This document shows positions 7,944-16,870 of a DNA stretch of 64,000 nucleotides, piece after piece; within the stretch, counting starts at the first letter, position 1; the number at the start of each line of letters is the position of its first letter. The stretch lies in NCBI RefSeq assembly GCF_003259155.1, contig NZ_QGMQ01000009.1, forward strand, positions 1 through 64,000, given 5' to 3'. The notes under the pieces were generated by a model. That model did not search any database. It was given only the letters and a program-made list of their open reading frames with translations, and was not told the origin of the DNA. The DNA comes from Marinimicrobium alkaliphilum. GTDB lineage: Bacteria > Pseudomonadota > Gammaproteobacteria > Pseudomonadales > Cellvibrionaceae. The position numbers and the translations under genes are program-made.

Positions 7944-10916
7944 TTAGAAGTTGACATTGAGACCAATGGTCAGACGACGTGGAATCGGGAATGCCGCTCC
8001 GGGCGCCTCCGGATCCTTACTGATCGTGCTGCTGGGTGTAATCGTCAACAGGTTCGAACCTTGAATATAGAAACGTCCACCTTGGGCGCCCAAGCGACTC
8101 CAGAAGTCAGGCCCCGGTGTATACCCCAGGGAAAGGTTGCGCAACTTCAGATAGCTCGCATCCTCATAGAAGTAGGTAGACGCTCGACCTTCGTTGTTGT
8201 TGTCCGCTAATGTCAGCGCAGGAATGGTTGAGTTGGCATTCTCAGGACTCCAGGAATCCAGCACGCGATCGCCATAGTTAGAGCCGGCATTCAGTGATAC
8301 AAAATCTGTCAGATGCTGAAATCCTGTATTGACCATCCCGCCTTGAACACCTTGCCAGAACATACCGAAATCCCACTCGTTATAATTCAAGGTAAAGTTC
8401 ACACCGTAAATGTAGTCCGGCTCTGGTACGCCGAAGAACACCTGGTCGGCTTCATCAATCACGCCGTCCCCGTTAACGTCGCGATAGCGGATTCGGCCCG
8501 GGCCTGCGCCAGACTGGCTGGCATGATCATCGACTTCCTCTTGGCTTTGAAAGAGACCGTCAGCCACATAGCCATAGAACGAGTTGACCGACCGACCCAG
8601 AATCGTATTGTCTCTGCCATCGCCCGGAAAGGAGTTAACCACCTCGTCGGGAAGGTCGACAACTGTGTTAGTGGCTCGCGACAAATTTGCAGAAATATCG
8701 TAGGTAAATATGCCCCAACGCTCGATCTCGAAGTCATTGGAGTAGCCCAATACAACCTCAAAACCTTCGTTCTCGATGGTGCCACCATTGACAACCATTT
8801 GCGCGCCTTCACCTTCTACGGCGAGCGGCTGGGTAGTCGTGAGAATGTCTTTAGTTTCTTTGGTAAACCAGTCAAAAGAGCCGTACAGACGATAATCGAA
8901 CAGCGTGAAATCCACACCCACGTTGGTCTGCACCGATGTCTCCCACTTCAGATCCGGGTTACCGGTTGAGACTCGCGCAAACCCTGACGGCAAGTTTCCG
9001 CTCCCCGAACCGTTTAAATCGTATGCGGTCCCTTCATCCTGCTCAGCCGTGAAAAGCGTCTGAGTAGCATATCGAGGCTCAAAAACCGTCGATGTCGCAC
9101 GGGTATTGATCTCTTGGTTACCGGTTTGCCCCCAACTCGCACGGAACATAAGCTCATCGACAAAATCAACATTGAAGAACTCTTCTTGCCCCAGACGCCA
9201 ACCAGCGGATACTGCGGGGAAGTTACCCCAACGGTTGTTTTCACCAAAACGAGAGGATCCGTCACGGCGCAATGTCACAGAGCCCAAGTAGCGGTCATCG
9301 TAGTCATAGTCAAGCTTGGTGAAATAGGACTGCATCGACCACTCATCGCCGCCGCCACCGACCTGACGACCAGACGTCGCCTGGGAGAGAAACGCGAAAT
9401 CCCTGTCATCCGACGCAAACTCCTGGCCAATACCCACGAAGTTTTCTGCTTTGAATTCAACGGTTTCAGTACCGCCCAGAACCGTGAAGTTGTGATTATC
9501 ACCAAGCCCAAATTGATATTCTGCGGTGTTAGACCAAACCAGCGTTCTATTCCAGGCATTCTCTGTCGTCAGGAGGTCATCCCCCCGCAAGCTCCCCGCC
9601 TGAAACGCACGGCGATAGTTGCGAAGATAGAAGTTGGAGTAATTCACACCGTAATTAGAGCGCAACGTCAGGTTATCGATGGGCTGATACTCAACGTAGA
9701 CAGAGCCTATGGCGCGATTATATTGAAGGTTGTTGTCCCTGGTCATTTCAATAATGCGGACAGGGTTGTCCCTGTCAGTGATACCACCTGTGGGGCCACC
9801 CCAGCCTTGTCCATCTACCGTTCGCACCGGGACAATGGATTGCTGCTCCAAGCTGAGGCCAACGATTTCGCTGGCACGATCATTGACAATATTCTGACGT
9901 TGATTGGTAATGGTAAAGTTTTCGCCTACCGTTAGGCGCCCGTCCATGAAGTCATAGTCCGAGTTGACGGTAAACGACAAGCGATCAAAACGAGACCCTT
10001 CAACGACACCTTCCCTGTCGGTGTAGCCAATGGAGGTATAGACTCTGGAATTCTCTCCCCCCCCAGTCACTGAAGCGTTAACATTGGTGACTTTGGCCGG
10101 CTGGGTTACGAGACTGAACCAGTCAGTATTCGCTGCACGCATAGTGCGAGCACCGTCAATGTACCCGTCTTCGTCACCCAGCCGAACGCCACTCAGCTCC
10201 GGATTATCAAAATCGCGGTTCCAATCATAGGTATAAAGAGAGCTCACCGTATTCGGGTCTATGCGATCATTCACTGAAGCCTGCCAAATAGCACGGGCTC
10301 GCTGCTGAGAGTTGAGGGGGTTGACGTCGTAGCTAAATGAATCGAAGGACTGATCGGCGCTGAGATTAAAGGTAACCCGATCCCGTGTGCCACGTTTCGT
10401 CGTGATAACAATAACCCCGTTAGCCGCACGCGCACCGTAGATACTGGCCGTCGAGGCGTCCCGAAGCACCTGAACAGATTCGATGTCATTCGGGTTAAGC
10501 TCATGCATGCCTGCGGTCGTTGGAACACCGTCGATCACATACAGGGGATCGTTATTACCCAGAGGCCCCAGACCCTGTCCGCGGATGCGAACGGTGGCGG
10601 TGCTGTTCGGGTTGCCATCGGTCGTAATGAATACACCGGGAATGCGCCCCTGCAGACTTTCCATCACGTTGGCAGAGGGGATGTCTTCAATCTCTGACAT
10701 ATCAACCCTGCTTGCCGCACCGGTAATATTCCGGGCTTCTACCACCGAATAACCGGTAACGAGGATATCTTCGAGCAGACGCGGCTCAGCCGTGTCGCCA
10801 GAAGCCGTCGCCTGGCCACCGCTTACGGCCTCTTCTTGAAGCTCGTCCGGCGCCTGCGCATGAACCGAGCTGATAGCGCACGCCAGTGCACTCATCAGAA
10901 AGACAGACTTTTTCAT
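7944..10916 (-). CDS. SusC/RagA-family TonB-dependent outer-membrane transporter
   Basis: A 990-residue TonB-dependent beta-barrel predicted to import fructo-oligosaccharides with the adjacent SusD. A cleavable signal ends near AISSVHA (residue 20). A TonB-box-like EDILVTG lies at about 49-55, the plug spans roughly 60-180 and carries the SusC signature YGARAANGVIVITTKRG, and the barrel ends in a terminal Phe (LTIGLNVNF). The carboxypeptidase-like N-terminal domain common in Bacteroidetes SusC proteins is absent, so the N-terminus looks proteobacterial while plug and barrel look SusC-like. The frame extends 26 codons upstream, but MKKSVFLMSALACA is a clear signal start with GGAG 8 bases before it. 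It is divergent from the fructokinase operon. Confidence 0.93.
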   Translation of the reverse strand: MKKSVFLMSALACAISSVHAQAPDELQEEAVSGGQATASGDTAEPRLLEDILVTGYSVVEARNITGAASRVDMSEIEDIPSANVMESLQGRIPGVFITTDGNPNSTATVRIRGQGLGPLGNNDPLYVIDGVPTTAGMHELNPNDIESVQVLRDASTASIYGARAANGVIVITTKRGTRDRVTFNLSADQSFDSFSYDVNPLNSQQRARAIWQASVNDRIDPNTVSSLYTYDWNRDFDNPELSGVRLGDEDGYIDGARTMRAANTDWFSLVTQPAKVTNVNASVTGGGENSRVYTSIGYTDREGVVEGSRFDRLSFTVNSDYDFMDGRLTVGENFTITNQRQNIVNDRASEIVGLSLEQQSIVPVRTVDGQGWGGPTGGITDRDNPVRIIEMTRDNNLQYNRAIGSVYVEYQPIDNLTLRSNYGVNYSNFYLRNYRRAFQAGSLRGDDLLTTENAWNRTLVWSNTAEYQFGLGDNHNFTVLGGTETVEFKAENFVGIGQEFASDDRDFAFLSQATSGRQVGGGGDEWSMQSYFTKLDYDYDDRYLGSVTLRRDGSSRFGENNRWGNFPAVSAGWRLGQEEFFNVDFVDELMFRASWGQTGNQEINTRATSTVFEPRYATQTLFTAEQDEGTAYDLNGSGSGNLPSGFARVSTGNPDLKWETSVQTNVGVDFTLFDYRLYGSFDWFTKETKDILTTTQPLAVEGEGAQMVVNGGTIENEGFEVVLGYSNDFEIERWGIFTYDISANLSRATNTVVDLPDEVVNSFPGDGRDNTILGRSVNSFYGYVADGLFQSQEEVDDHASQSGAGPGRIRYRDVNGDGVIDEADQVFFGVPEPDYIYGVNFTLNYNEWDFGMFWQGVQGGMVNTGFQHLTDFVSLNAGSNYGDRVLDSWSPENANSTIPALTLADNNNEGRASTYFYEDASYLKLRNLSLGYTPGPDFWSRLGAQGGRFYIQGSNLLTITPSSTISKDPEAPGAAFPIPRRLTIGLNVNF

Positions 10917-11133
10917 ATGTTTATCTCCAATTATTATTGATGGTCGATTACGAACGAGCCGAGAATCCCCAACCCCCCGCTTCAGAGCGGCCAATGACTG
11001 AACATAGACTCAGCCGCGTCATACCCTTGTGTGTCACCGAATCACTGCACTAACACACCTAACTGCGAACGTCGGGCCGCCTGAACCAAGCGAAAGCGAG
11101 CCTTTCACAGCACTTTTTCATCTTCAGTTAATA

Positions 11134-11162
11134 TACTTACACAGAGTGTGATTTAATTTCAA
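11134..11162 (-). promoter_or_regulatory. Candidate promoter and operator of susC-susD
   Basis: This lies in the 454-base gap between susC and the fructokinase gene. On the minus strand, TTGAAA (-35) and a weak TAAGTA (-10) are 17 bases apart. Between them lies AATCACAC, the complement of a motif that also occurs between the promoter boxes of the ROK repressor gene. This would leave a leader of roughly 210 bases before susC. The -10 box is poor, so this remains a candidate. Confidence 0.3.
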
Positions 11163-11247
11163 GGGGAATCAGTCTAACTTTTTAAAGAACTATCACAAAT
11201 GACCTAAAGGCCGCGTATTTATAGTACAACTAAGATTAAATTTCACA

Positions 11248-11276
11248 TTGACACAACTAATTCACCGTGATTTACT
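11248..11276 (+). promoter_or_regulatory. Candidate sigma70 promoter of the fructokinase-porter-GH32 operon
   Basis: A perfect -35 box TTGACA (11248-11253) and TTTACT (11271-11276) are separated by 17 bases, about 95 bases upstream of the fructokinase GTG. GTGATTTA lies across the spacer/-10 boundary and resembles the GTGTGATT motif seen at the other promoters of this locus. Confidence 0.5.
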
Positions 11277-11370
11277 ATTAAAAATTGAGTTTGTCTATGC
11301 ATGACTGGTTGGGGCGACTGCCTCACAATAGGCGCTCTTACACACTGAATAAGCGATAAGAGAGGGTTCC

Positions 11371-12324
11371 GTGATCACTCCGAAACTGTATGGCGGTCTA
11401 GAAGCCGGCGGTACCAAATTCAACTGCGTACTGGCACACACCCCGTCGAAGATCCTGGCTCGGGCCAGCTTCCCTACGACCACTCCGGAAGAAACCATCG
11501 GGCACGTTATCGATTTTTTCCAGTCCGCCAGCCGCGAGCGCGGCCCCCTGAGCGCCCTGGGCATCGCCAGTTTCGGGCCCGTCGACCGCTCGACCGGGTC
11601 TGAAACTTATGGTTACATCACCGCGACACCCAAGCTCAAATGGGTGGACACAGACTTATTAGGGCAGATCGCGAATGCACTCCGGGTTCCCGCTGAATTT
11701 GATACCGATGTCAATGGCGCGGCCTTGGGAGAAGGTGTTCTAGGGGCGGCGAAAGGGCTCGAAAACTACGTCTATGTGACCATCGGCACCGGCGTCGGCG
11801 CGGGTATCATGGCCAATGGACGCCCGGTCAATGGCGCCATTCACCCGGAAGTGGGGCATATTTTCATCCCGCGGGACCCTCAAGATACTGATTTTCCTGG
11901 CGCCTGCCCCTATCACGGCGACTGCCTTGAAGGTTTGGTAGCCGGCCCCGCACTCGAACAACGCTGGGGCTGCAAGGCCGATCAATTACCCGTGGACCAC
12001 CAGGCATGGGACATTCAGGCACGGTACTTGGCAATCATGTGTATCAACCTGACCGTCTGCTACTCTCCCGAAAGAATCATTCTCGGCGGCGGCGTGATGC
12101 AGCAGGGCCATCTATTCCCCAAAATTCGTGCCCATTTCAAGAAACTGATGAACGGCTACGAACAGGGCCCCGCCGCCGGCAACCTGGAGAACTTCATCGT
12201 ACCGCCCGGGCTCGGCAACGCCGCCGGTGAAACAGGTGCACTATTGATGGCCCAGCGCACCGCAGAACGTCTGGAGCAACCGCCCGGCGACATGACCTCC
12301 ACTATCAACCGAGTTCAGCAATAG
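11371..12324 (+). CDS. ROK-family fructokinase
   Basis: Predicted ATP-dependent fructokinase converting fructose to fructose-6-phosphate in the cytoplasm. The 317-residue protein has the ROK phosphate loop YGGLEAGGTKFNCVL, the catalytic Asp in DTDVNGAALGE (about D113), and the zinc module VGHIFI...CPYHGDCLEGL with His163, Cys179, His182 and Cys185. That HxnCxxHxxC spacing is the fructokinase (YdhR-like) version rather than the glucokinase CxCGxxGC version. The start is GTG with AGAGGG upstream. It is the first gene of an operon with a sugar porter (65-base gap) and a GH32 enzyme, which supports fructose as substrate; mannose is an alternative for this subfamily. Confidence 0.9.
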   Translation: MITPKLYGGLEAGGTKFNCVLAHTPSKILARASFPTTTPEETIGHVIDFFQSASRERGPLSALGIASFGPVDRSTGSETYGYITATPKLKWVDTDLLGQIANALRVPAEFDTDVNGAALGEGVLGAAKGLENYVYVTIGTGVGAGIMANGRPVNGAIHPEVGHIFIPRDPQDTDFPGACPYHGDCLEGLVAGPALEQRWGCKADQLPVDHQAWDIQARYLAIMCINLTVCYSPERIILGGGVMQQGHLFPKIRAHFKKLMNGYEQGPAAGNLENFIVPPGLGNAAGETGALLMAQRTAERLEQPPGDMTSTINRVQQ

Positions 12325-12389
12325 ACGTCGGTCCAGGACCTTCAAGAGGCCAGCGACCCACTCACAATAACCCTAAAAGAGGTAAAACC

Positions 12390-13751
12390 ATGAGTACTCA
12401 CGCTCCCACTCAAACGGATATGCCGGTGCAGTCAAGGCTGCCGGTCATATTCGCGACCATTGTAGCCGCCTTGGGCGGTCTACTCTTCGGGTTTGATACC
12501 GCCGTCATATCTGGCGCAACCGAATCGCTCCAGACCGAGTTTGCCCTGAGCAACAATGCCCTCGGGTTTACGGTTGCGATTGCCTTGATCGGTACGGTTA
12601 TCGGCGCCATCGGTGTCGGTAAACCGGCTGACCTGATCGGTCGCAAGCGCATGCTGATGCTGATTGGCGTCTTTTACCTGATCTCGGCCCTCGGCAGTGC
12701 ACTCGCAACCGACTGGACGCTTTTTCTGTTTATGCGCTTTATCGGTGGCCTGGCCGTGGGCGCGGCCTCGGTCGTGGCGCCGATGTACATCGCGGAGATT
12801 TCACCCTCCCATATGCGGGGTCGCCTGGTAGCACTGAATCAGCTTAACGTTGTGGGTGGCATTCTGCTGGCCTTCCTATCCAACTTCATTATTGGCTACC
12901 ACCTCGAAGCCATGATCGCCTGGCGCTATATGCTGGGCATAGAAACGATTCCCGCCATCATTTTTATCGCGCTGCTGTTCTTCATCCCGGACAGTCCGCG
13001 CTGGCTGGTAAAAGTTGGCCGCCTCAACGACGCGAAGCAAGTGCTCGCCCGCCTGGGAGATCATGGTCCGCACATCGATACGAAAGTCGCTGAAATTCAG
13101 GAATCCCTGATCACCCAAGGCAGCGAAAAAGCCGACAAGCTCTTTCAAAAACGGTATATGTTTCCGCTCTTCTGCGCCTGGGCGGTTGCCATGTTCAACC
13201 AGCTATCCGGCATTAATGCGTTGATGTACTACGCACCGCGCATTTTTCAGATGGCCGGGTTTAGCGCCGAAGCGTCGTTACTTCAGGCGGTAATGGTCGG
13301 TGGCACCAACTTTCTCTTCACCGTCATTGCCCTATTCATGATCGATAAGTTTGGCCGCCGGCCGTTGCTCTTCATCGGTTCTGCCGGCACCGCCGCCGCA
13401 CTCTTTCTGGTCGGCTTCCAGTTTATGTCTGAGGACACCAACGGCAATCTGGTTCTGATCGGGCTACTGGGCTTTATCGCGGCGTTTGCCATCTCTCAAG
13501 GGGCCGTTATTTGGGTGTTCATATCAGAAATATTCCCCAATACCGTGCGCGCCAAGGGTCAGGCCTTCGGTAGCTTTACCCATTGGTTTATGGCCGCCGT
13601 CATCTCCTGGACCTTCCCGATTATCGCCGACGTCAGCGGCGGCGCGATATTCTACTTCTTTGGCTTGATGATGGTTTTGCAATTCTTCTTTGTACTGAAA
13701 ATCATGCCTGAAACCAAGGGCGTTCCCCTGGAAGACATGAAGTACAACTAA
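12390..13751 (+). CDS. MFS sugar porter, probably fructose/H+ symporter
   Basis: A 453-residue inner-membrane protein of the sugar porter family within the major facilitator superfamily, with 12 hydrophobic segments. Family signatures include GGLLFGFDTAVISGA in TM1, DLIGRKRMLM in the first cytoplasmic loop, APMYIAEISPSHMRGRLVALNQL, the TM7 motif QLSGINALMYYAPRIF, DKFGRRPLL, and the closing PETKGVPLEDM. An AGAGG ribosome site precedes the ATG. Its position between a fructokinase and a GH32 hydrolase suggests that it carries fructose (or short fructosides) from periplasm to cytoplasm. Substrate specificity cannot be read from sequence alone. Confidence 0.9.
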   Translation: MSTHAPTQTDMPVQSRLPVIFATIVAALGGLLFGFDTAVISGATESLQTEFALSNNALGFTVAIALIGTVIGAIGVGKPADLIGRKRMLMLIGVFYLISALGSALATDWTLFLFMRFIGGLAVGAASVVAPMYIAEISPSHMRGRLVALNQLNVVGGILLAFLSNFIIGYHLEAMIAWRYMLGIETIPAIIFIALLFFIPDSPRWLVKVGRLNDAKQVLARLGDHGPHIDTKVAEIQESLITQGSEKADKLFQKRYMFPLFCAWAVAMFNQLSGINALMYYAPRIFQMAGFSAEASLLQAVMVGGTNFLFTVIALFMIDKFGRRPLLFIGSAGTAAALFLVGFQFMSEDTNGNLVLIGLLGFIAAFAISQGAVIWVFISEIFPNTVRAKGQAFGSFTHWFMAAVISWTFPIIADVSGGAIFYFFGLMMVLQFFFVLKIMPETKGVPLEDMKYN

Positions 13752-13785
13752 CACCGTCTACGCAAACTACAGTTGGAGTAACACG

Positions 13786-15393
13786 ATGAAAAATTTTACT
13801 AAAGCCGCCCTGTCACTGTCAGTCGCCGCCCTTTTGGGCGGCTGTAACGGCACCGGGCCAAACGTTGAGAAACAAGCCAGCGATGATGCGGTTCCCGTGT
13901 ACAAACCCTACCGGGAGCAGTACCGTCCGCAGTTTCACTACACACCAAAAAAGAACTGGATGAACGACCCCAACGGTCTCGTTTATCACGATGGCGAATA
14001 CCATATGTTCTACCAATACAACCCTTACGGCGACCGCTGGGGCCATATGAGTTGGGGGCACGCCATCAGTACTGACCTGGTGCACTGGGAGGAGCAAGGC
14101 GTTGCCATACTGGAAGACGAGGACTACATGATCTTTTCCGGTAGTGCGGTAGTAGACCACGGTAATACCACCGGCTTCGGCACCGACGAAAATCCCGCTA
14201 TGGTCGCCATTTATACGGGCCATAGCCAAGTACCCGGCGGCGATCAGAACCAGCAACTCGCCTACAGTACAGACAACGGTCGTACCTGGACCAAGTATGA
14301 AGGCAACCCGGTACTTGACGAGAATATGGAGCACTTTCGTGACCCGAAAGTGGTTTGGCACGAAGAGTCCGAGCAGTGGCTTATGATCATTACACTGTCT
14401 GAAGATTTTGCGGTGAATTTTTACGGGTCTCCTAACCTGAAAGACTGGACGCTGCTAAGCCAGTTTACCGCCGAAGGCGCGCCGGTCGACAAAAACTGGG
14501 AATGCCCTGACATGTGGTACCTGCCCATTGACGGCGACCCCAACAACAAGCGCTGGGTGCTCGAAGTCGACCTCGGAGATGGCTCCATCGCGGGCGGCTC
14601 AGGCGGCATGTACTTTATCGGTGACTTTGACGGTGAAACCTTCACCACCGATACTTCCATACTGCCCGATTCAGCGGAGGGCCCCCACCAGTTCGTTGAC
14701 TTTGGTGCTGACTACTACGCTGCTGTCTCTTGGTCCAATGTTCCGGAAGACGATGGTCGAGCCCTTTGGGTCGGCTGGATGAACAACTGGGACTACGCCA
14801 ACTATATCCCCACTCACCCCTGGCGCAGCTCTCAGAGTATCCCCCGCTCTGTAGGCTTAACCGAGTTCAACGGCGGCCTGGCAATGGCCCAGCAACCAGT
14901 GGAAGAGCTCAAGGCACTGAGGACCCGGGAAATCACGGCTGAGAATCAATCGTTGAGTAATAATCGTGTATCTCTCACTGACAGCGCCGGCATCTATGGC
15001 CAGACCCTTGAACTCAAGGTTACTTTTGAGCCCGAAGATGCCGATGAGTTTGGGATAGACGTCCTGGTGGGTGACGGTGAGAAAACAACCATCAGCTACA
15101 ATGTTCACAGCGAAGAGATCAGCTTTGACCGCTCACAGTCGGGTGATGTTGATTTTCATGAGAAGTTCTCCGGCGTTCATGTCGCCCCCATGCCGCTTGA
15201 CGACGGAAAAGTTGAACTTCATATCTTTGTAGACTGGTCATCCGTCGAGGTGTTTGCCCACCGCGGCGCCGTGGTCTTCAGTAACAAAGTTTTTCCACAC
15301 CATGAGAGCAAAGGCGTCGAAGTCTTCTCACGGGGAGGCACGACACGCATAAGCGATATCCAGGCTTGGCCGCTCAAGTCAATCTGGCAATAG
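13786..15393 (+). CDS. GH32 lipoprotein (exo-fructanase: levanase, inulinase or invertase)
   Basis: A 535-residue glycoside hydrolase family 32 enzyme that releases fructose from beta-fructosides. The signal peptide ends in ALLGGC, with a lipidated Cys20, so it should be membrane-anchored at the periplasmic or cell-surface side. The five-bladed propeller carries the family residues: nucleophile Asp61 in WMNDPNG, stabilising Asp186 in FRDP, and acid/base Glu239 in ECPD. The C-terminal beta-sandwich (from about 390) includes the motif DWSSVEVFA. A GGAG site precedes the ATG. It ends the fructokinase-porter-GH32 operon before a strong terminator. The lack of further glycosidases suggests an exo-acting enzyme on levan, inulin or sucrose. 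Confidence 0.94.
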   Translation: MKNFTKAALSLSVAALLGGCNGTGPNVEKQASDDAVPVYKPYREQYRPQFHYTPKKNWMNDPNGLVYHDGEYHMFYQYNPYGDRWGHMSWGHAISTDLVHWEEQGVAILEDEDYMIFSGSAVVDHGNTTGFGTDENPAMVAIYTGHSQVPGGDQNQQLAYSTDNGRTWTKYEGNPVLDENMEHFRDPKVVWHEESEQWLMIITLSEDFAVNFYGSPNLKDWTLLSQFTAEGAPVDKNWECPDMWYLPIDGDPNNKRWVLEVDLGDGSIAGGSGGMYFIGDFDGETFTTDTSILPDSAEGPHQFVDFGADYYAAVSWSNVPEDDGRALWVGWMNNWDYANYIPTHPWRSSQSIPRSVGLTEFNGGLAMAQQPVEELKALRTREITAENQSLSNNRVSLTDSAGIYGQTLELKVTFEPEDADEFGIDVLVGDGEKTTISYNVHSEEISFDRSQSGDVDFHEKFSGVHVAPMPLDDGKVELHIFVDWSSVEVFAHRGAVVFSNKVFPHHESKGVEVFSRGGTTRISDIQAWPLKSIWQ

Positions 15394-15422
15394 GGTACTC
15401 TACTCCGTCGATCTGACACTTT

Positions 15423-15448
15423 GGGCCACAATATGTGGCCCTTTTTTT
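15423..15448 (+). terminator. Rho-independent terminator of the fructokinase-porter-GH32 operon
   Basis: GGGCCACA and TGTGGCCC form a perfect 8-bp stem around ATA, followed by seven T residues. It begins 30 bases after the GH32 stop codon. Confidence 0.9.
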
Positions 15449-15450
15449 AT

Positions 15451-15480
15451 AAAAAAACCGCCACAAAAGTGGCGGTTTTT
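15451..15480. terminator. Bidirectional terminator between convergent GH32 and ROK regulator genes
   Basis: CCGCCAC and GTGGCGG pair around AAAA, flanked by an A-run on the left and a T-run on the right, so it can terminate both strands. It lies just downstream of the ROK regulator stop on the minus strand. Confidence 0.85.
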
Positions 15481-15508
15481 CGAAAGCTCTTCGCGCTCAC
15501 ATTCGCCT

Positions 15509-16729
15509 TCAGCGCGTGATACGGTCAGGCACGCTACCCTTCAAAAGTACTGTCTTGTCGGCACCGAACGATGAATAAAACGGGAGAATCCCGCCACCGA
15601 CAACAACCGCCTGATAACCGAGATCGCCTACCAATATTTCCGGAATAAAAATGTCCTTGGAGGCCAACTTTTTAATACGGCGCTCGACGATTGCAACCAA
15701 CTCCTCGACAATAAAGCGCGGCAGACTCGCATCAATGACGATAGCCTTCAAGTCGAGAATACTGATCACCGACAGAAAAGCATGTACGAGCGCATCGGCG
15801 CAATCGTCCATCCACTCCTGAATCTGAACCCGAGCTGCATCAATATAATTGGGCAGCTCACCGATATGGCTAATCTCTATTCCACAAGAATTCAAATGCT
15901 TACGCAATGAGAGCAATGACGCACGTCGGGTGAGCAGCTCAAAGTAGCCCTCCGGCGGCGTGATACTTTTTAAGCGAGAATGGGGCACAGGCATTGAGGC
16001 GAGCTCTGCAGCGTTACCGTGAACCCCCGGCTCCAGATTGCCCTGCAACACCAGCCCACCGCCGATAAACGCTCCAATGTTGACGTAGAGAAAATCGGAT
16101 ATATCTTTGCCAACACCGAGTTGCAGCTCAGCGACAGCTGCCGCAGCGCCATCGTTCTCAAAGTAAACAGGCAACTCAACACGGCGCGCGACCTCTTCAC
16201 TCATATTGAGACGCTGCCACTTTCCGGACAAGTCCTGCCCCATTTCCAAACCGCTCGGCCAAACCCCCATAAACCAGGGCATAGCTACGCCTACGCCGCG
16301 AATTCGGCTGCGTGCCGACTTGGACAGAGGCTCTTGAAGTTCCGGTACAAGGATTTCGATCTGGCCTAGGATGTAATCGGGGTCGGGCTCTTCAAACTGA
16401 CGGGTAAACGATTGCAACGTTTTACCGGTAAAATCCATAAGAATCAGCTCGAGATCTCTACGCCCAACTTTAATTCCAATCGAGTAGGCGCCCGCAGGAT
16501 TTAAGGTATAGAGTATCGACGGCTGACCCAGTCCTCCCAAGCGACGACCTTCTCGAATAACCAACTCTGCGCTTTCCAGGTCGTCGACAATGCGCGTGAC
16601 CGCCTGCGGTGTAAGATTGGTCGCCCTTGCCAAATCAGATTTGGATGCTACCCGGTATTTTCTCAGAAATGTCAGTATAACCCGTTCGTTATAACGGCGA
16701 AGACCGCTCGCGTTACTGCCTTGACTCAT
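15509..16729 (-). CDS. ROK-family transcriptional repressor of the fructan locus
   Basis: A 406-residue regulator with an N-terminal winged helix (about residues 10-70: YNERVILTFLRKYRVASKSDLARATNLTPQAVTRIVDDLE) joined to a ROK sugar-kinase-like domain. The GxGQPS motif (GGLGQPSILYTLNP) at the junction is typical of NagC/Mlc/XylR-type proteins. The kinase half has degenerate features: GIKVGRRDLELILMDF, FENDGAAAAVAEL and YVNIGAFIGGG. The cysteine zinc motif of Mlc and NagC is missing, the region reading ELASMPVPHS. It faces the GH32 operon and probably senses fructose or a fructo-oligosaccharide. The start MSQGSNASG was chosen over one 9 codons upstream because GGGGGC precedes it and it fits regulator N-termini. 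Confidence 0.88.
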   Translation of the reverse strand: MSQGSNASGLRRYNERVILTFLRKYRVASKSDLARATNLTPQAVTRIVDDLESAELVIREGRRLGGLGQPSILYTLNPAGAYSIGIKVGRRDLELILMDFTGKTLQSFTRQFEEPDPDYILGQIEILVPELQEPLSKSARSRIRGVGVAMPWFMGVWPSGLEMGQDLSGKWQRLNMSEEVARRVELPVYFENDGAAAAVAELQLGVGKDISDFLYVNIGAFIGGGLVLQGNLEPGVHGNAAELASMPVPHSRLKSITPPEGYFELLTRRASLLSLRKHLNSCGIEISHIGELPNYIDAARVQIQEWMDDCADALVHAFLSVISILDLKAIVIDASLPRFIVEELVAIVERRIKKLASKDIFIPEILVGDLGYQAVVVGGGILPFYSSFGADKTVLLKGSVPDRITR

Positions 16730-16768
16730 GGTTGCCCCCAGCTTGCCCAATCGCACCTAGTGATCATA

Positions 16769-16796
16769 ATTCTACATCTTAATCACACATTGTTAA
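16769..16796 (-). promoter_or_regulatory. Candidate promoter of the ROK repressor with embedded operator
   Basis: On the minus strand TTAACA (-35) and TAGAAT (-10) are 16 bases apart, about 40 bases upstream of the chosen start codon. GTGTGATTAA lies between the boxes. The same GTGTGATT word lies between the putative susC promoter boxes, consistent with autoregulation by the ROK repressor. Confidence 0.4.
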
Positions 16797-16813
16797 ATAG
16801 TCCATACAGTCTG

Positions 16814-16844
16814 GAAAGAAAAACGGCAGCCGAAGCTGCCGTTT
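16814..16844 (-). terminator. Rho-independent terminator of pyk
   Basis: On the minus strand AAACGGCAGC and GCTGCCGTTT form a 10-bp stem with tetraloop TTCG, followed by TTCTTTCC. It is the terminator of the whole pgi-to-pyk gene series. Confidence 0.85.
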
Positions 16845-16870
16845 CCATACACCCTGAAAAAGCTCAACGA

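Noticed and set aside
11295-11564. 89-codon minus-strand open frame across the fructokinase start
   Set aside because: Antisense to a well supported gene start and its promoter region; no ribosome site.
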